64,000 nt of DNA. Origin: Nemophila menziesii. Its lineage: Eukaryota > Streptophyta > Magnoliopsida > Boraginales > Hydrophyllaceae. Below, piece by piece: positions 36,419-48,222 of the stretch. The position numbers were made by a program, and so were the translations under genes. The notes beneath the pieces are model-generated. The model searched no databases and had not been told where the DNA came from. It worked only from the letters and a program-made list of their open reading frames with translations. The stretch's first letter is position 1; each line of letters starts with the position of its first letter. Where the stretch lies: NCBI GenBank assembly GCA_029959085.1, contig JARWIR010000017.1, positions 19,333,507 to 19,397,506 on the forward strand, given 5' to 3'.

Positions 36419-38971
36419 AAAATATGCTCTAGAAAGTATTTTATAAAACCTTTGTATATGATCCCTTGTTATCGTATGTTGTCACTATGTTGAGTTTTAT
36501 TACTAGAGTTAGGGCTCCTTAAAGATATACTCTAATAACTTTTCGATCAATATATTTTTTTAATGTTGTGCTTCTCATCAGTTCCATTAGCTATGCAAGG
36601 TATAAAAGTTTAATATCTCTAATTTACAATTGAAGTTATATATTCCACTTATTGATTACAAAATGTCTTTCTCTCCCAAGCTAGAATTAGTCCAAATCAT
36701 ATAATAATTGGATTATGTTATAACTCCCACACTTGATCCAAATTTGCATTAAAAGTATCTTTGTAATGCATTTACTTTATATATCGTTATTGCTTCCCTT
36801 GTAGGCTTATGAGTTAAAGAGACCTCTTCTTTTAGAATAATTTATACCTAGGGCAATGGTTTTGCTAGAACTTGTGACTTGGAAGGTGCATATTATCAAA
36901 GTAAAGTGTTCTCTAGATAAAAACTTGTGTCTTCTTCGCCCCAATTGATACACAATATGTAACCTTTTCTTGGTTTCCTTATATATGTAGGACTCCTACA
37001 TTCAATGAGTAAATGAATTATTTATATTTTTTTACTTCAAGTGATAGTTCTTTCCTTGATGTTCGTGGTTGTTTGGAAGATACTTCCATTGATCAGACAT
37101 TCAAGTGTTATCATATCAACGAACTGACTTTGAAGAACGAATGACATAATGGATTACCAACGACTTTCAGCTATTGTGCTCCAATTTGGTTATAGTTCTA
37201 CTCTCACCTTTAACAAAACTTAGCAGCTCTCGAGAGTTTACTTCGATGCTTAGTGTTGTGATTCCCTGATATACTATCAAAACCACACCCTTTTAAATAG
37301 GTATTAGTTTGGCAAATATAAAAAGCAAATACCAGTAATCTTTACAAAACCCCCCACCCAAATGCCATCACAATCATGTATTAGCCGCCTACTCCTCTCG
37401 TCTGTCTTCTCAGTAACTATCTGTCCACATTTAACTTCAACTTCTCTTTATGTCTAATACACCATAATAACTATAAATGTTCATATCAGGACACTCTTTC
37501 GATTGGTATTCCTCCATACTCATGAATATAATACATGACGAAATATCTAGCCTTATTGATTAAACACATCATATTTGGCAGAGGGGCCTCATGTAAAACA
37601 CTGCCATTTTTAGTTGTCCAAATCATCCAAATAAAGACGGGATAAAAAAAATTAGAAGACTTCAACTTTGTAAATGGGCACTTTCAATGTAAAAGGTAAA
37701 TTTCAAAAAAATTCCACCCAATATTTGATGGTACAATACCAATCGTATTATGACACATAACCGATATTTTAAAAATTAAAAAATAATTATAGTAACTACG
37801 TAATTAATTTAATGAAATCTGTTTTGTTAATATAATTATTGGCAATATTGGATGAAAGTCTTATCCAATTATTTTATCATGATTTTCATATTTTTAGCCA
37901 ATTCATTGGTTCTTTATGAATTCTAAAACCAAACTTTCCTTATATTTAGCTGATTCTCCTAAGGATCATGAGTTCAAGCACCCCTAGAATTTTATTTTAA
38001 AGCCTAACTTTTCCTTTACCCCACATGTGACCTAGATTAATATTCTTTAATTACCTCATATCCAACCCAACACATTCCGAACAAAAGTAAAAATAATCAC
38101 TAAAAAATAAAACTAAAAAAACCTTCTTTAAACAAAAATAATGTCATTTTTATGCATTCGACACACCCTCACTCCTATAAAAAGCATCATTCATGCACAA
38201 TTCTAGATCCCAACCACAGAACACTCATTTCACTATTTTTGTAATTGAAGAGATTTAGTAGGGTTTCTTTGATTTTTGTATTTTTTTAAATGAATTTGGG
38301 GTTTATGTGAATTATTTGGATTTTTTTTGTGAATTAAGGTTTTCTATGGTAATTGTCATTTCATTTCTTAATTTAATTTTTACTTTGAATTTCTATTTTT
38401 GTATAGTGAATTTTGGATTTTTGTAATGATTCAAAAAGATGGAATGCTCTATTAGGTCTAGTCTATCATTTGAATATATGTGTTGGTTGACTTTACTTAT
38501 GACCTAGGAATTTTAAAATTTTAGTAAAGTTTCGAACTTTCTTATAGAATAATTTATAGTTCTTGTGATAGTATTTATTAAGTTTGTGGAATTGTTATTT
38601 ATATTATTTTAAATAAGGTCTACTGATTGATCCCAATGATTACCAAAAAAATAAGACAACGCCATCGACCCTTTCAGCTCCTAAGGTATCTCATTTTAAA
38701 TTTTGAAATTCCCATCGGTCAAATATGTTGTCAAATAGATGAAATTTTATCCTATTATCATTGACACATAAGATTTTCTTTTCTCATAAATTAAAATTTA
38801 ATTCTTGTTGTAGTTTATGAATTGTTGTACTAGACTTATTCGGCTTAAATCAGTTGTATTAATTAAACTATTACCTTATTTAAATTTGTTGATATTGTTG
38901 ATCTTTTAATATAACTCCCTTATTAAATGAAGTTTCAATAACAGTTGTTTCGTGCATTTCTTAACACATAG

Positions 38972-39020
38972 AAAATATTATATTTTTGGGCATGAATTTC
39001 ATCAAAGGTGAACATTCTCG
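38972..39020 (+). repeat. Conserved exon-like element, second S0 of unit C
   Basis: This is the S0 form with a small internal insertion (ATATTATATTTTTGGGCATG). Confidence 0.44.
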
Positions 39021-39160
39021 ATAAGTCTTAAATCTCAAATCTGTAGTAGACTTGAATGGAGCATGATAAGGTTAATATGTAAGTAAATGGTTATTTTTTA
39101 AATAGACAATATTTTTATGTAGTAATTTATCATTTAAAGGTTGATTTGATCTTAAAAAAC

Positions 39161-39590
39161 TTTTTTTTTTTGCTAAACAATCCATTTTATTAAAAAACCC
39201 TTAACAAATACATTGTCCCATTATACAGTACTAAAACAAGTAATACAAAACCTAACTACTTGAAAACATTACATAACTCCCAACTTTTAGCGATTACTTT
39301 ACTACTACTATTCTCATTATACCTCCTACAATCACCAGACTTAACATACAACATGTTTTGTATATTATGCAATATCTCCTCTTCAGTCTTCACCTTCCCA
39401 TTATGCAGCTTTTCATTTTTGTTTAGCCATATATAATAAACATAAGCTGTAAACCATCCTCCATGAATGAAATTCAGAAATTTCGTTTGAGCATTGTTAA
39501 TTACCAACTCCAATACCTCATCCCAAGTCTTACAATCTGGCCATACTACTCCACATTTTTGTATGCATCTAAAACCATTTGTGGGTCTGG
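39161..39590 (-). mobile_element. Short 5'-truncated LINE fragment with poly(A), minus orientation
   Basis: A run of T at 39161-39171 is the poly(A) tail on the minus strand. The preceding sequence on that strand encodes FLNFIHGGWFTAYVYYIWLN, then KNEKLHNGKV (39513-39256), the usual end of ORF2 in plant LINEs. It differs from the LINE at 48222-52797. The other S0 copies have a contiguous TTTATGTAAAACATTCTAAT sequence here, part of which is replaced, so no clean target duplication is seen. It is present only in the second S0 of unit C. Confidence 0.7.
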
Positions 39591-39645
39591 TGAATAGATA
39601 GAAATATTAGTGTTTGAAATTTTGAGAAAATTTCCTTATTTGTTC

Positions 39646-39973
39646 TTAGACTTCTAAGTTACCCGAATGGTCCACAGACTTTAATTTTTTTCCTGGTTAG
39701 TCCCATTATTTAACTTTGTCAAATTTTGACTGTTAAGCTCCACGTGGAAAAGATATTCAAGGACAAAATTGATTAAAGGTGGATAGTTTAGGGACCATTT
39801 TTAATGTTTTAAGGACTATTCGTATAACAAGAATATTTGTTGCCACACGGACTTAACGATAATTAAATTTCACGCGGGAACAACGACAATTAAAAATAAA
39901 GTTTGAGGATTGTATGGATAACTTTAGAAGTTCGAGGACCATTTAGGGAAACGGATTATAGTTTGAGGACTAA
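39646..39973. mobile_element. MITE-like element with imperfect TIRs (unit C, second S0)
   Basis: This is a more diverged copy of the 2651-2986 element, with several small deletions. It directly follows the inserted LINE fragment at 39161-39590. Confidence 0.56.
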
Positions 39974-40794
39974 AAAAAATATGCTGTAGAAAGTATTACA
40001 TAAAACCATTGTATATGATTACTTGTTTTTGTATGTTGTCACTACATTGAGTTTTATTACTAGAGTTGGGGCTCCTTGTAGCTATATTCTAATAACTTTT
40101 CGATCAATATATTTTTTTTAATGTTTTGTTTCTCATCACTTCCATTAGTTATGCAAGATATAAAAGTTTAATATCTCTAATTTACAATTGAAGTTATATA
40201 ATCCACGTATTGATTTCAAAATGTCTTTCTCTCTCAAGCTGGAATTAGTTTAAATCATATAATAATTGGATTATGTTATAACTCCCACACTTGATCCACG
40301 TTTTTCTTAGAAGTTCCTTTTTAGTGCATTTACTTTACATATCATTCTTGCTTCCCTTATAGGTTGATGACTTAAACAGGCATCTTGTTTTAGAATATTT
40401 TATACCCAGGGCAATGATTTTGCTAGAACTTGTGACTTGGAAGGTGCATATCATCAAAGTAAAGTGTTCTCTAGATAAAAACTTGCGTCTTCTTTGCCCC
40501 AATTGAAACACAGTATATAACCTTTTCTTGCTTCCCTTATATATGTAGAACTCCTACATTCAACGAGTAAATTAATTATTTAGATTTTTTCCTTTAAGTG
40601 ATAGTTTTGTTCTTGACGTTCGTGGTTGTTTGGAAGATACTTCCATTGATCGTACATTCAAGTGATATCAGATCAAAGAACTGAGTTTGAAGAACGAATG
40701 ACATAATGGATGACCAACGACTTTCAAATATTTTGTGATACCTCAAATGAATCGGAAACAAATTAAGTTGGTATATATGCAGTTTTAAATATAC

Positions 40795-41015
40795 TATATA
40801 ATACTCGGTGATTTTATGTAAACATAGATATTTTGTGTAATACTCATAAAATTTATATTAATACATAGTGATTTTGTGTAATACTTAGAATTCTTTTAAT
40901 ACTTAGTTATTTTGTGTAATACACAGTGATTTTGTGAATACTCAGTGATTTTCTATTAATGATCAGTGATTTTGTGTTGATATTCAATATTTTAAAAAAT
41001 ATTCAGTGATGTATG
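40795..41015. repeat. Degenerate TAATACTCAGTGATTTTGTG repeat (unit C, S1 start)
   Basis: This is the same motif array, a little longer than in A and B and closer to the consensus. It ends in the shared sequence with GATGTATGATGTTAAATTTT. Confidence 0.7.
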
Positions 41016-41941
41016 ATGTTAAATTTTATTAGTGGTCTTAAATATATTTAATGATGGTTTTTAAAGCCCAATTATTTTTATACATATAATCCAGACCCAA
41101 TACACTATACTATTTTTTTTATTAACCCGTATACGGTCCAAACCCAACCCAATAGAAATAGAGAATAAAATTAAAAAAAATTCTCAAAACCCCATCTCTT
41201 CTAACCAAGATAATAGTAATGGTATGCCGTCAATTGTCTCTCTATCCTACAAAACACCTAATGGTTTATTTAAATTCATGGGAAGCTCTACTAGTAACAC
41301 TTTACCCTTTTATTGAATTGAATAATTTATGTTAAATTTCTTTTATTATTGTACTTTTATATGAAATTAAATGTTTATGTTAATTATTGGAATTTTGTAT
41401 GAATTGGGTAATTCTATGGTAGTTTATTTTGGTTTCTGTTTTTAATTAGTGATTTCAATTTTTGTTTGTGAATCTGAAATTTTTTAAAAGAAAATCAGAA
41501 AGAAGGAATTTAGTTTTGATTTATGAATGTCAAAAATTAGGAAATTTGAAGTCTTTTTACAAATTAAGTTTTAATTTGTGTAATGGTAAATTAATTATAT
41601 AGAAATGGGGTTTAATCTCGTATAACTTAAGCCTATCCCTCACTTTAACTCTTGAATCCACCCATGTGTAGTAATTCTATGTGATTTTATTTTACATAAA
41701 CATCTCAATTTAATGAAATTTTGATATATTAATATTAAGATTGGAAGTTTTATTTTTCATTTTAAGCAAATAACACTAAAATATTGATTATGTTTACTGT
41801 TTATATTAATTAAGATATCAACAATTTTTATTAGATTTATGAAAAATGCTAGTTTTTAGTAAACTCTTTTATTAAATGAATTTTTATTTAGAATTGTTTC
41901 TTCAATAATTAGAATTAAACACAACAAAAATTATAATACAG

Positions 41942-41988
41942 AAAAAAGATTGTTGGTCATTACATTTCATCAAAGGAGAACATTCGCG
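41942..41988 (+). repeat. Conserved exon-like element, S1 of unit C
   Basis: It has AATACAG before and GTAAGT after. It lies upstream of the best preserved Argonaute fragments. Confidence 0.5.
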
Positions 41989-42513
41989 GTAAGTCTTAGG
42001 TCTTAAATTGGTGATAAACTTGAATTGAGGGTGATAAGATTAAATTGGTGATAAACTTGAATAGAGCATGATATGATAAATATGCAATTGAATAAAAAAA
42101 AATCTAAAGTATTTTTATGTAGTAATTTATAATTTTTATCGTTGATTTGTTCTTTAAATTCTTCCAAGTAAAATCTTTATAGTTTTGATTTGTGACTCCT
42201 ATTACTAGATAAAGAAATTAGCATTTGGGAAGTAATATATAAAAAAATTATATGTATGGTTCCTTATTTTTTTTTAAGTTGTTTAAAGTGTATAATATAA
42301 CTTTCCACACAATTTTATTATAAATTTGATTACTAGACCAAATTCTAAAATCTAATATGCTAGGATTACTGTATTCTGATAATGTTTTGGATCCCATCAC
42401 TTCCCTTAGCTATGCCGTATGTTAATAATTAACGACTCTAGATTACAATTGAAGCTTACATAATATAATTATTAATTTCAAATACTAATGGGTTTTAAGA
42501 ATCTTTTGTTCAG

Positions 42514-42949
42514 GTTTTGATGTGTTACGGAGGCAAAAAGTGTTTGGCAGGAAAGTGATGGACAAACTCCAACAAACATACAGTGATGATATGGATCTGA
42601 AAATATTCGCATATGATGGGGAGAATGACCTCTTCACTCTAGGTCCTCTTCCACGTAACAAGCTTGAATTTACTTTGGTTATTGAAGAGCTTGCATCCAA
42701 CATGTATTATTTTTTCCTCAACTTTTAGAGATAATATTTGATTCAAGTTTTTAACAATTTAATAATCTTTTCAGAAACATGGTGAGTGGTGATGGTAGAA
42801 GCCCACACGACGGTGATAAGAAACGTTCACGAGGACCATCAATGTCAAAGATGTACAAAATAGAAATTAGCTATGCTGCTCAGATCTCGTTGCAATCTAT
42901 TACAGATGGTTTTCGTGGTCAAGATTCTGAGCATTTCTTCAAACATTAA
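42514..42949 (+). pseudogene. AGO4-like Argonaute exon fragments, best preserved copy (unit C)
   Basis: The first piece, 42514-42703, reads RKVMDKLQQTY, then KIFAYDGEND, then LFTLGPLPRNKLEF, then LVIEELASN. It has no stop after a one-base insertion near 42543. The second piece, 42775-42949, follows an intron with GTATTA and TTTTCAG borders. It reads GDKKRSRGPSMSK, then KIEISYAAQISLQSI, then GFRGQDSEHF, and stops at TAA (42947-42949). This is the order of the N-terminal domain and linker of AGO4-clade proteins, where KRSRR, VEIS-AAKI and RGQ-SE occur. After RGQDSE the resemblance ends, so PAZ, MID and PIWI are missing. The reading frame is far more intact than in A and B, so it may be the older state rather than a working gene. 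Expression and splicing are not shown by sequence alone. Confidence 0.85.
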
Positions 42950-43082
42950 AAAAATTGTTGGTTATGTCATTTCAGAATAATAAGTTACAACTATTAGATC
43001 CCAAGTTGTATATAGGCTAGAGAAATGATATTATATTAAATTATTTATAATTTTATCTTTTTTATTTATGGGTTGTTAACTA

Positions 43083-43440
43083 TTGTTAGAATGGAGTATA
43101 CAAATAAACTTATTATCTCAATTCGTTAATGTTGCTCCTGTATACCATTCTACATGTAGCGAAGGAGCCTCATATAGGGAACAATGTACATCACAGCTTA
43201 TTGAGGAAGAAATGTCATCTGATATTGCCAAAAAAATCAGGGAACAGATATGTTGTAGCTATTTCAAAAGAATATAACTATTACCAAAATAGAACCTCAT
43301 ATTTTTATGTTATTGTTGCATCAAATAAGGGTGAAGTAATAAGGCATTCAACTTTATAATTATGTAGAATAAGTGGTAGTTACAGTGGTTAGAAGAAAGA
43401 GTATTTCGCCTACAAAATGAGCTCCAAATCGTATTGTGGA
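43083..43440 (+). other. S1 tail with small open frames, not recognised
   Basis: Between the Argonaute fragment and the unit end, the plus strand has frames of 64 and 76 codons in different frames over the same bases. One reads TCSEGASYREQCTSQLIEEE. Equivalent DNA near 11810-11940, 31240-31330 and 54370-54490 keeps pieces such as AGCGAAG-AGCTTATAGGGAACA but no common frame. I see no supported gene. Confidence 0.35.
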
Positions 43441-44105
43441 AGGTCATTATGCTAAGGTATAAGGCGTGAAAATGAGTAAAACTTTAATGCAATGAGTTTT
43501 CATAACTATGAGAAACATAGTACATGTGAAGAAGACTCTAATAAGACAAAAAGTAATGGTGTAACGAGCTCCAATGAAGATGAAAGAAGGAAACCCCTTC
43601 ATAAATGTTGTTGATTGTAACTAGTTGTGGTACAAGGGGCTTAGGATATGGCTCATTTTAGGTAAAATTCCTCTTGTATTTTTTAATAGGATTTAGTGTT
43701 ACACTATATTATATTTCTTACCCTGGGTATGCCCATAATAATTGTATACTTTAATTTTGATTCTTTACCCATTCAGGGAAAAAACGTTCATGCCTAATTG
43801 AATTACATCCCCGGGCGTTTTTATGTGCCCGCAATTATTTCCTACTTTGTTTTCTTTTGGGAGAGACATAACTTGTATAATTACCCCTTGAGAAAGTGGA
43901 ATTTCATAGCCATGGTTCGAGCCCAATCAAATTATAATAATTTTTACCTAGGAACATGTATGCATTCCTTCAATGATTCCATCACAATCACAGGAAGATT
44001 TATTATCTATTTTCAAATCAATGACTCATAATATGTAGGAGATTGTGCACAACCATGTATATACATGATAATGAGAGTACACAAGTTGAACATATGCGCC
44101 ACCAT

Positions 44106-45224
44106 GGGTAGATACATTAAATGACATTCATGAATCATATCCTGTAAACGAGAAATTATATTTTGATTTATGTAGAGTAAATGCATTTTCTTGAGTCCAT
44201 CTAGCTTATTTATCTTATCAAGTAGTTTCTTATCTATTATATGTTTGAAATAGAGAACATGATATAGAATTCATAGTTGTTGTTGTAAATGCATTATAAT
44301 AATTATGAATATCGTGATTGAGGAAAATTGTGTATGTCACCTTAAACATCACATATTTTTTAAATTTTTATGTACTATACCTGTAAAAATATTAGGGATT
44401 AGGACGGTTAATCTATTAATGACAGTTTTAAGCAACGTGACTAGATAGAATAAGATTGTCTTTTAATGAATTCTAAAATGAAATACCATTAATATAGGAG
44501 TACCATTAGAGATCTGGGAAAGATTCTTTACCACTAAACAATCAAAGAGTAACATGATACTAAAATAACCTTTTTTATTTTTCATATATACATCTAAAAG
44601 TAAAAATTAAATTAGTTTCATAAACCTAAGACAAATTCATTCATATACCTTTTCTCTCTTTCTAGTTGATCGACATATATTATGGCGATGTATTTTCCAT
44701 TATATATTATCTATTTATTTGATTTGTTAAATTTATAACACAAATAAAATTTGAATGGTTATGAGAAGGTATTATATGAGATTTATATTTCAACACGCCA
44801 CCTCACGTAAAAAATTAGCAGAACAGATAAATAGATTTAAACCTTGCACGTCCAGATGTATAATGGGTGGAGTGAAGAGACTCAAACGCAGGACCTATAG
44901 AATGTGGATCTCTAAAACCAAATGTGTAGGTGAAAATCCCCACATAATTTGCAAAATAGCCCCTATAATTGGTCTTTTGAATTCACAAGTTTTCATAAAA
45001 ATTTGACACCCATTACAAGAATAGTCACTTAGGATTTGTGTGTTCTTCGATCGAACAAATATAACCTAATCATTGAAACGCAACAGATTGATGGTTTCGA
45101 TTGAGTAAAATTTAATCTAGACCTTTATAAATATAAGTACTCATTAACTATAAAAGTGTTGTTATAGAATGAGTATCGAGATGTGTATGAAGTGATTGCA
45201 CAAGAAATTGTATATGAAACATAT
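44106..45224. other. Single-copy island, nothing recognised
   Basis: This stretch has no match to any other part of the window. It is AT-rich, has no convincing frame (an 83-codon frame at 44755-45006 lacks any recognisable feature) and no terminal repeats were found. Confidence 0.5.
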
Positions 45225-46080
45225 CTAACATTCATAATTGTTTAGTTCGTAGTTCTTGAAGGTTAAAGATTGATCGCGCAATTTTAAATTCTCGTCTGTG
45301 AAAGTTCTTTCGATTGATTTCCAATCTAAGTTATTCGAAGAAGAACTGTTAACATGTATGAATTGAATTGCAAAGGAACTTTCGAATAGGACGAGAATTT
45401 GTAAATAGGAAACGAGATGAACCTGGTAAGCACTCCAAACAAATAAGGATACGTCAAAAAGTAATTCTTTTTCGTATTTGGGTCCACTGTGAACTGCTGC
45501 TATTGGGTGAAATTCATTTTCAGGTAATAAGTGGTCGTCAGATAAATCTTGTTTGTAGTCTAATGGTCTAGCAGCTAGGTCAATCCACAAGTATCGCTCT
45601 TTTTCTGTCCACACAGTTATGTCACACTTGGTATACATGGGAATGAGTCATCGAGGGTGTAGTTGTATCTATAGGGTTTATTCTTTGAGATTATATTATG
45701 AATGTAGATTCCATTTATGGGTTTTTCATATTCAAAATATTGCTTTATGATTTGGTCTATGAGGGTGTATAAGATTGAGGATAAAGGTGATCAGAGGGAG
45801 GTTGGGGAGGTAGAGAGATGGGACTTGAGGGATTGGAAGAGATGGGTGGAGAGGGAGAAAATAGAGTTACATTGAGGTGGATGGAATGGGAGACAGAGAA
45901 TATGTAGTCATCGAAGGAGACAGATGAGGATTAGAAAGGGGTGATGACGTGGAAGTAATCAAATGAGATGGAAAAAGTGAGTAAGGATGAGAGGAGGGAA
46001 GGGGAGAAAGATGATAAAGTGGGGCCGACTTGTTGGGCTATGATGAGGACATAATATTATAGGGAGATTAGGGAGATGTG
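45225..46080 (-). pseudogene. Gene fragment on the minus strand, possibly SPOT1/DUF7906 membrane-protein family
   Basis: The minus-strand frame 45638-45225 reads DITVWTEKERYLWIDLAARP, then LLPENEFHPIAAVH, SLFVWSAYQVHLV, FAIQFIHV, LDWKSIERTF and LRDQSLTFKNYE. Upstream (45960-45640) the minus strand gives, with frame changes, FSLSTHLFQSLKSHLS, LIDQIIKQYFEYEKPINGI and NKPYRYNYTLDDSFP, so the ORF once extended to about 46080. From memory, the W-x(1-2)-K-x-R-x(2-3)-IDL-A-P and the GEFHP-LAALH-type stretch resemble plant proteins of the At5g58100 (SPOT1)/At3g28720 type, which are large membrane-anchored proteins. At least two frameshifts, a stop near 45760 and the missing C-terminal half indicate a pseudogene. 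It is the only single-copy gene-like sequence here. If the family call is wrong, it remains an unrecognised protein fragment. Confidence 0.42.
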
Positions 46081-46389
46081 ATTGTCAACCTCACCCTCCG
46101 GAATATCTTTCTTTTTGATGTTAACCTCCCCCTCCATACTTTTCACTTTTCGGTCGACTACATCATATGTACTTGTTTTTTCCTCATCCATGCCAATATT
46201 TATCATTTTTCCTTTTTTTTTAACTTGTCCATCCATTTTACCCGACTATTTGAATCACTACCGACAGACTTTATCCGAACATTCTTCTTTATAATATCGA
46301 ACTCTTCGTTTGCATATTTGTACGAAGTGCATACTAATAACAATTCATGTTTCATTTTATTTAGCCTCTTCCTTAGAAATTAATCAGCC

Positions 46390-46570
46390 TTGTTTTTTGA
46401 CGCTACCTTTTAATTTTTGAGTTGCCAGATTCCTTATAATATCCATCTCATCAATTAGTCGGAGATTATCTTCTGTTAATGCCTTCAAATCTTGAGATGC
46501 TGTTCCTAACTGATATGTATGTTTTATATATTAAACATCTTCATCTTCGATATTGGCACAATCTAACTAA
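46390..46570 (-). pseudogene. Decayed coiled-coil coding fragment (right-hand half-unit)
   Basis: The minus strand reads LGTASQDLKALTEDN, then LRLIDEMDIIRNLATQKLKG. It continues the trace that ends near 6190 in unit A, where the same LGTTSQ-like start is present. The continuation after about 46480 (towards lower coordinates) is not found in A, so this copy preserves part of the parental ORF that was lost elsewhere. Confidence 0.4.
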
Positions 46571-46689
46571 TAAATTGGATAGAAATTAGTAGACATAACT
46601 ATGACAAATCAATATGATGAAGCTCCGTATCATGACTTTAGTTTGAGGTTCTATTCCCAAAATATCGGTTAGTTTTCTTTGTATTTGTG

Positions 46690-47694
46690 ATTGATTCAAC
46701 AAATAGGTGATGTTTGTGAAGTTTCTATCTACCAATCTAAGTTCTCTAGGTCATTATGGTAAACTTTGGGAGTTCCACGTCGCCCCCTCCTCATCTAATA
46801 TTATGCGTACGTCATTCAGAGAACTCAAGTGTTTTTCGGCCAATTACAAACCCCTCATTTTCTACACTATAAGTTTTCACTATCTCATATCTGTATTTCC
46901 CCCTTTTTAACACCCTCGGTCTCATTCTCTGTGAGGTATATATCTTGTACCAGCATATAGAACGATATGCATCGATTTTTATATACATGATTATATCACT
47001 GTTTAACATATTGTAAACGGATTCAAGGGATGATTGATAATTTATTTTCTCCATAAATGTAACATAATAAACAAAATAAGATATCACCAATAATATGATG
47101 GGTTGCATGTGTTTATCAATGGGTTATACATGTAATACATGTGGGTCATGTTTTACTATTTGTGGGTTGTATCTGTTTTCATCTGTGTTAGTGAGTGTTT
47201 TGTTCAATCCCTACATAAATGCTATTATAACCCACAATTTTCCCCTTATTAGAAAATTTTAATTGAATGGTTTTAGTTGAACTTATGAGTGATTAACCTA
47301 TTGGGTCTTGTAGACAACTTTTGTGGCATATAATGAAGGTGTGACTAATTTTGTTCTTCAAAGAGGCCACTAATATCTCATGATTCAAAAATACCCCTAG
47401 AGTACATATAGTGGAATCAATCCTCCCACCTTTTCTTTTTAATTTGTTTCATTTTTTTTCATATTTTTCTTTCTTTCTTTCTCTCTTCTCTTTTTATGTA
47501 ATTTTCACAAATTTCACTCTCTCTCACACCTCAAGATATTTTTGCAGATTTCTGAGCTCTTTTTTTTGAAGTATTTTGAGCTTAATTTTTTGTCGCATTT
47601 TGAGCTCCATTTTTGCAACACTTTCAAGCTCCATATTCACAATATTTTGGTCTCTATTTCCGCAGCACTTTCAAGCATTTTCGGAATACTCATT
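46690..47694. other. Non-genic stretch equivalent to 7916-8924
   Basis: The DNA is shared with unit A at moderate identity. Frames on both strands are short and overlapping. The T-rich part 47440-47690 has AGCTCCATTTTTGCAACACT-like near repeats. No gene is supported. Confidence 0.5.
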
Positions 47695-48222
47695 TATTTT
47701 TTGTCTATTACTCTGTTATTTATGTAATACTCAGTGATTTTAGGTAAACATAGAGATTTTGTGTAATACTCATTGTTTTTTTGTTAATACACAATAATTT
47801 TGTGTAATACTTAGAATTTTATTTTAATACTTAGTTATTTTGAGTACTACTCGGTGATTTTGTGTTATACTCAATGATACTCAGTATTTTTCTATTAATA
47901 CTCAATGACTTTGTGTTAATATTCAACATTTTGATAAACACTCAATGCTACCAACAAATACTTAGTGATTTCAAAATAATACTCAGTGATTTTAAAATAA
48001 TAATCAGTAAAATAATTAACTAGAGAATTGACATAAAAAAATTAAGTGTTACACACAAATCAATGAGTACTAACATAAAATCGGTTGACCAAAAAACAAA
48101 TTAACATAAAATCAGTACGCACTAATGCAAAATCGGTGAGTATCACGCAAAATCATTAAGTATTTATATAAAATCATTAATTATTACAATAAAATTATTG
48201 AGTATTATGCAAAATCATTGAG
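47695..48222. repeat. Fold-back array of the TACTCAGTGATTTT motif, interrupted by a LINE
   Basis: This is a copy of the 8925-9450 fold-back. The forward arm is at about 47695-48010 and the reverse arm at about 48030-48222. The LINE begins at about 48222 within the last reverse-arm motif. Confidence 0.7.

Larger units (their letters stand above)
34050..40730. repeat. Local tandem duplication inside unit C (about 3.1-3.5 kb period)
   Basis: The stretch 34050-37169 (end of the extra block plus S0) is followed by 37173-40730, which repeats it. The second copy starts after GACTTTCAG at 37169 with a deletion of about 100 bases. Markers seen twice include the minus-strand trace GITTL-I-V (34190, 37290), the MITE (36083, 39646), the exon-like element (35800, 38972) and the CTTCCATTGATC sequence (37083, 40640). 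The copies differ by more than 10 percent, so this event is older than the A/B duplication. Confidence 0.75.
32308..44105. repeat. Tandem unit C, older and rearranged
   Basis: This unit starts abruptly at a position equivalent to about 1083 of unit A, runs to the equivalent of 1690, then carries an extra block (about 33230-35130) absent from A and B but present in D at 57900-59830. S0 is present twice through a local duplication. S1 follows with the best preserved Argonaute fragments. The end (43450-44105) matches the A sequence flanking the LTR insertion, but without the LTR element and without the fold-back MITE. Similarity to A is clearly lower than that between A and B. Confidence 0.8.

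Noticed and set aside
46078..46383. 101-codon plus-strand frame
   Set aside because: It is the antisense of the minus-strand coiled-coil and glycine-rich trace. The peptide is hydrophobic only because the opposite strand is A-rich.
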